From HyVt-337 sp964428895 (lineage in GTDB: Bacteria; Planctomycetota; Phycisphaerae; SM23-33), in contig CAYRZU010000112.1 of NCBI GenBank assembly GCA_964428895.1, positions 1 through 7,293 of the forward strand: a DNA stretch of 7,293 bases, given 5' to 3'. The notes beneath the pieces were generated by a model. It did not search any database, was not told where the DNA came from, and worked only from the letters and a program-made list of their open reading frames with translations. Of this stretch, positions 6,585-7,293 are shown one piece after another (position 1 is the first letter of the stretch; each line of letters starts with the position of its first letter). The translations under genes and the position numbers were made by a program.

Positions 6585-7293
6585 ATGCTCGTTGGGCGAC
6601 ACACCTCAATGCGGGGCGGACCAAACGGGCCCGCCGACCATCGACCTTGTCTGGAAGTCCTTGAACCGCGCCGGATGCTGGATGCGGCCGCGCCGGTGCC
6701 GATGCTTCAATCCTCGACTGCTGACTTCGTCGAGAACATCGGCCAGTGGGACAGCGACATTCGCTACCTTTATCGCACCAGCGGCGCCAACGTGGCCTTT
6801 ACCGACCAAGGCCTGAGCTTCATCGGCTTCCGGCCAGGCGCCGACGAGACCGACCTGCTGGCTGAGGCCGTCAACGTCCACTTCGACGGCGCCCAGACCG
6901 TTACGCCGGTCGGCCTGGACCGGACCCCGGGACGCTTTAACTACCACGTGGGCTCGGATGCGGCCCGTTGGGTCAACGGCGCGCACGGATACGCCACGGT
7001 AGCCTACGAAGGCCTCTACGACGGCATCGACCTGCTCGTCTCCGGCAGCCGCAGCAACCTCAAGTACGAATATCACGTCGCAGCCGGCGCCGATCCCGCC
7101 GACATCGTCGTCCGCTACGACGGCGCCGAGGACGTCTATCTGGACGAATCCGGCGCGTTGCACGTGGATCTGGGCGAGGGTGAACTGATCGACGATGCGC
7201 CGATCGCTTACCAGGACATCGACGGCGTCCGCGTGGCTGTCGACAGCGCCTTTGCCATCGGCGACGGCGGCGCGGTCAGCTTCGCCCTTGGCG
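6585..7293 (+). CDS. LEPR-motif surface/exported protein with SBBP-type N-terminal domain (3' part cut)
   Basis: The frame opens at ATG 6585 and runs to the right edge without a stop: 236 codons plus one base. Residues 23-32, LEVLEPRRML, followed by DAAAP, match the planctomycete LEPR-XLL N-terminal motif (usual form LEPR-x-LL), found on long, mostly beta-rich proteins thought to be exported. No classical Sec signal peptide is visible, which is usual for that class. From about residue 46 (DFVENIGQWDSDIRYLYRT) to at least 214, the protein looks like the domain that precedes SBBP/beta-propeller repeats. Landmarks are ENIGQW, VNVHFDGA, FNYHVGSDAARWVNG, YEGLYDGIDLLV, YEYHVAAGADP and DDAPIAYQDIDG. 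Such proteins normally continue for hundreds of residues of beta-propeller, cadherin-like or dockerin modules, so most of the gene is probably missing here. Role: likely cell-surface or extracellular; binding partner unknown. It is transcribed divergently from the epimerase. Confidence 0.88.
   Translation, partial: MLVGRHTSMRGGPNGPADHRPCLEVLEPRRMLDAAAPVPMLQSSTADFVENIGQWDSDIRYLYRTSGANVAFTDQGLSFIGFRPGADETDLLAEAVNVHFDGAQTVTPVGLDRTPGRFNYHVGSDAARWVNGAHGYATVAYEGLYDGIDLLVSGSRSNLKYEYHVAAGADPADIVVRYDGAEDVYLDESGALHVDLGEGELIDDAPIAYQDIDGVRVAVDSAFAIGDGGAVSFALG

Noticed and set aside
6384..6602. N-terminal extension of the epimerase to an ATG at 6602
   Set aside because: The extra 73 residues do not resemble the family, the frame would cross the divergent promoter and gene start, and AGGAAGG marks 6383 as the start.
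6606..7163. Minus-strand 185-codon frame opposite the LEPR-motif gene
   Set aside because: The plus-strand frame has the LEPR motif, a promoter and a ribosome binding site; the minus frame has none of these.
974..7293. Idea that the efflux pump exports the neighbouring LEPR-motif protein
   Set aside because: The pump is MacB-type, not type I secretion, the genes are separated and divergently placed, and nothing in the sequence links them.

Overview
The window looks like chromosomal DNA from a planctomycete, probably a Phycisphaerae-type lineage. The clearest sign is the gene at the right end. It encodes an N-terminal LEVLEPRRML motif, the 'LEPR' motif that planctomycetes place on large exported or surface proteins. 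Supporting signs are high-GC coding sequence and Thr/Pro/Gln linkers (PTTQP, PTTKP, PTTPP) in the efflux proteins. The taxonomic call is inference from these features, not from a marker gene.

Positions 1-5311, minus strand, hold a compact four-gene tripartite efflux operon of MacAB-TolC type. In order of transcription it encodes an outer-membrane TolC-like lipoprotein (5311-3284), a periplasmic adaptor (3339-1690), an ABC ATPase (1693-974) and a MacB-type permease (974 to the window edge, cut). All three junctions overlap: about 38-56 bp, then ATGA, then TGATG. This points to translational coupling and fixed stoichiometry. The four products should form one pump: ATPase dimer on the cytoplasmic face, FtsX/MacB-fold permease with a large periplasmic domain, coiled-coil adaptor, and outer-membrane duct. 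The substrate cannot be read from the sequence. The TolC gene carries an in-frame tandem pair of a 24-bp palindromic repeat in its interdomain linker.

Positions 5312-5534 are intergenic, with several small hairpins. One is a near-perfect dyad ending 6 bp before the TolC start codon, a candidate operator or translational element.

Positions 5535-6383, minus strand, encode a complete ketose 3-epimerase of the D-tagatose/D-allulose 3-epimerase family with all four metal/catalytic residues. It is a separate transcription unit with a strong Shine-Dalgarno sequence.

Positions 6384-6584 are a divergent intergenic region. It holds a perfect 8-bp-stem palindrome of a repeat-like type, a good sigma-70-like promoter facing right, and a leader hairpin touching the next gene's ribosome binding site.

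Positions 6585-7293, plus strand, hold the start of a LEPR-motif protein with an SBBP/beta-propeller-type N-terminal domain, running off the window.

I found no phage, CRISPR, transposase, tRNA or rRNA. No wholly new system is evident. The items most worth a second look are the repeat inside the TolC gene, the 5317-5335 dyad, the palindrome at 6445-6463, and the LEPR protein with its leader.
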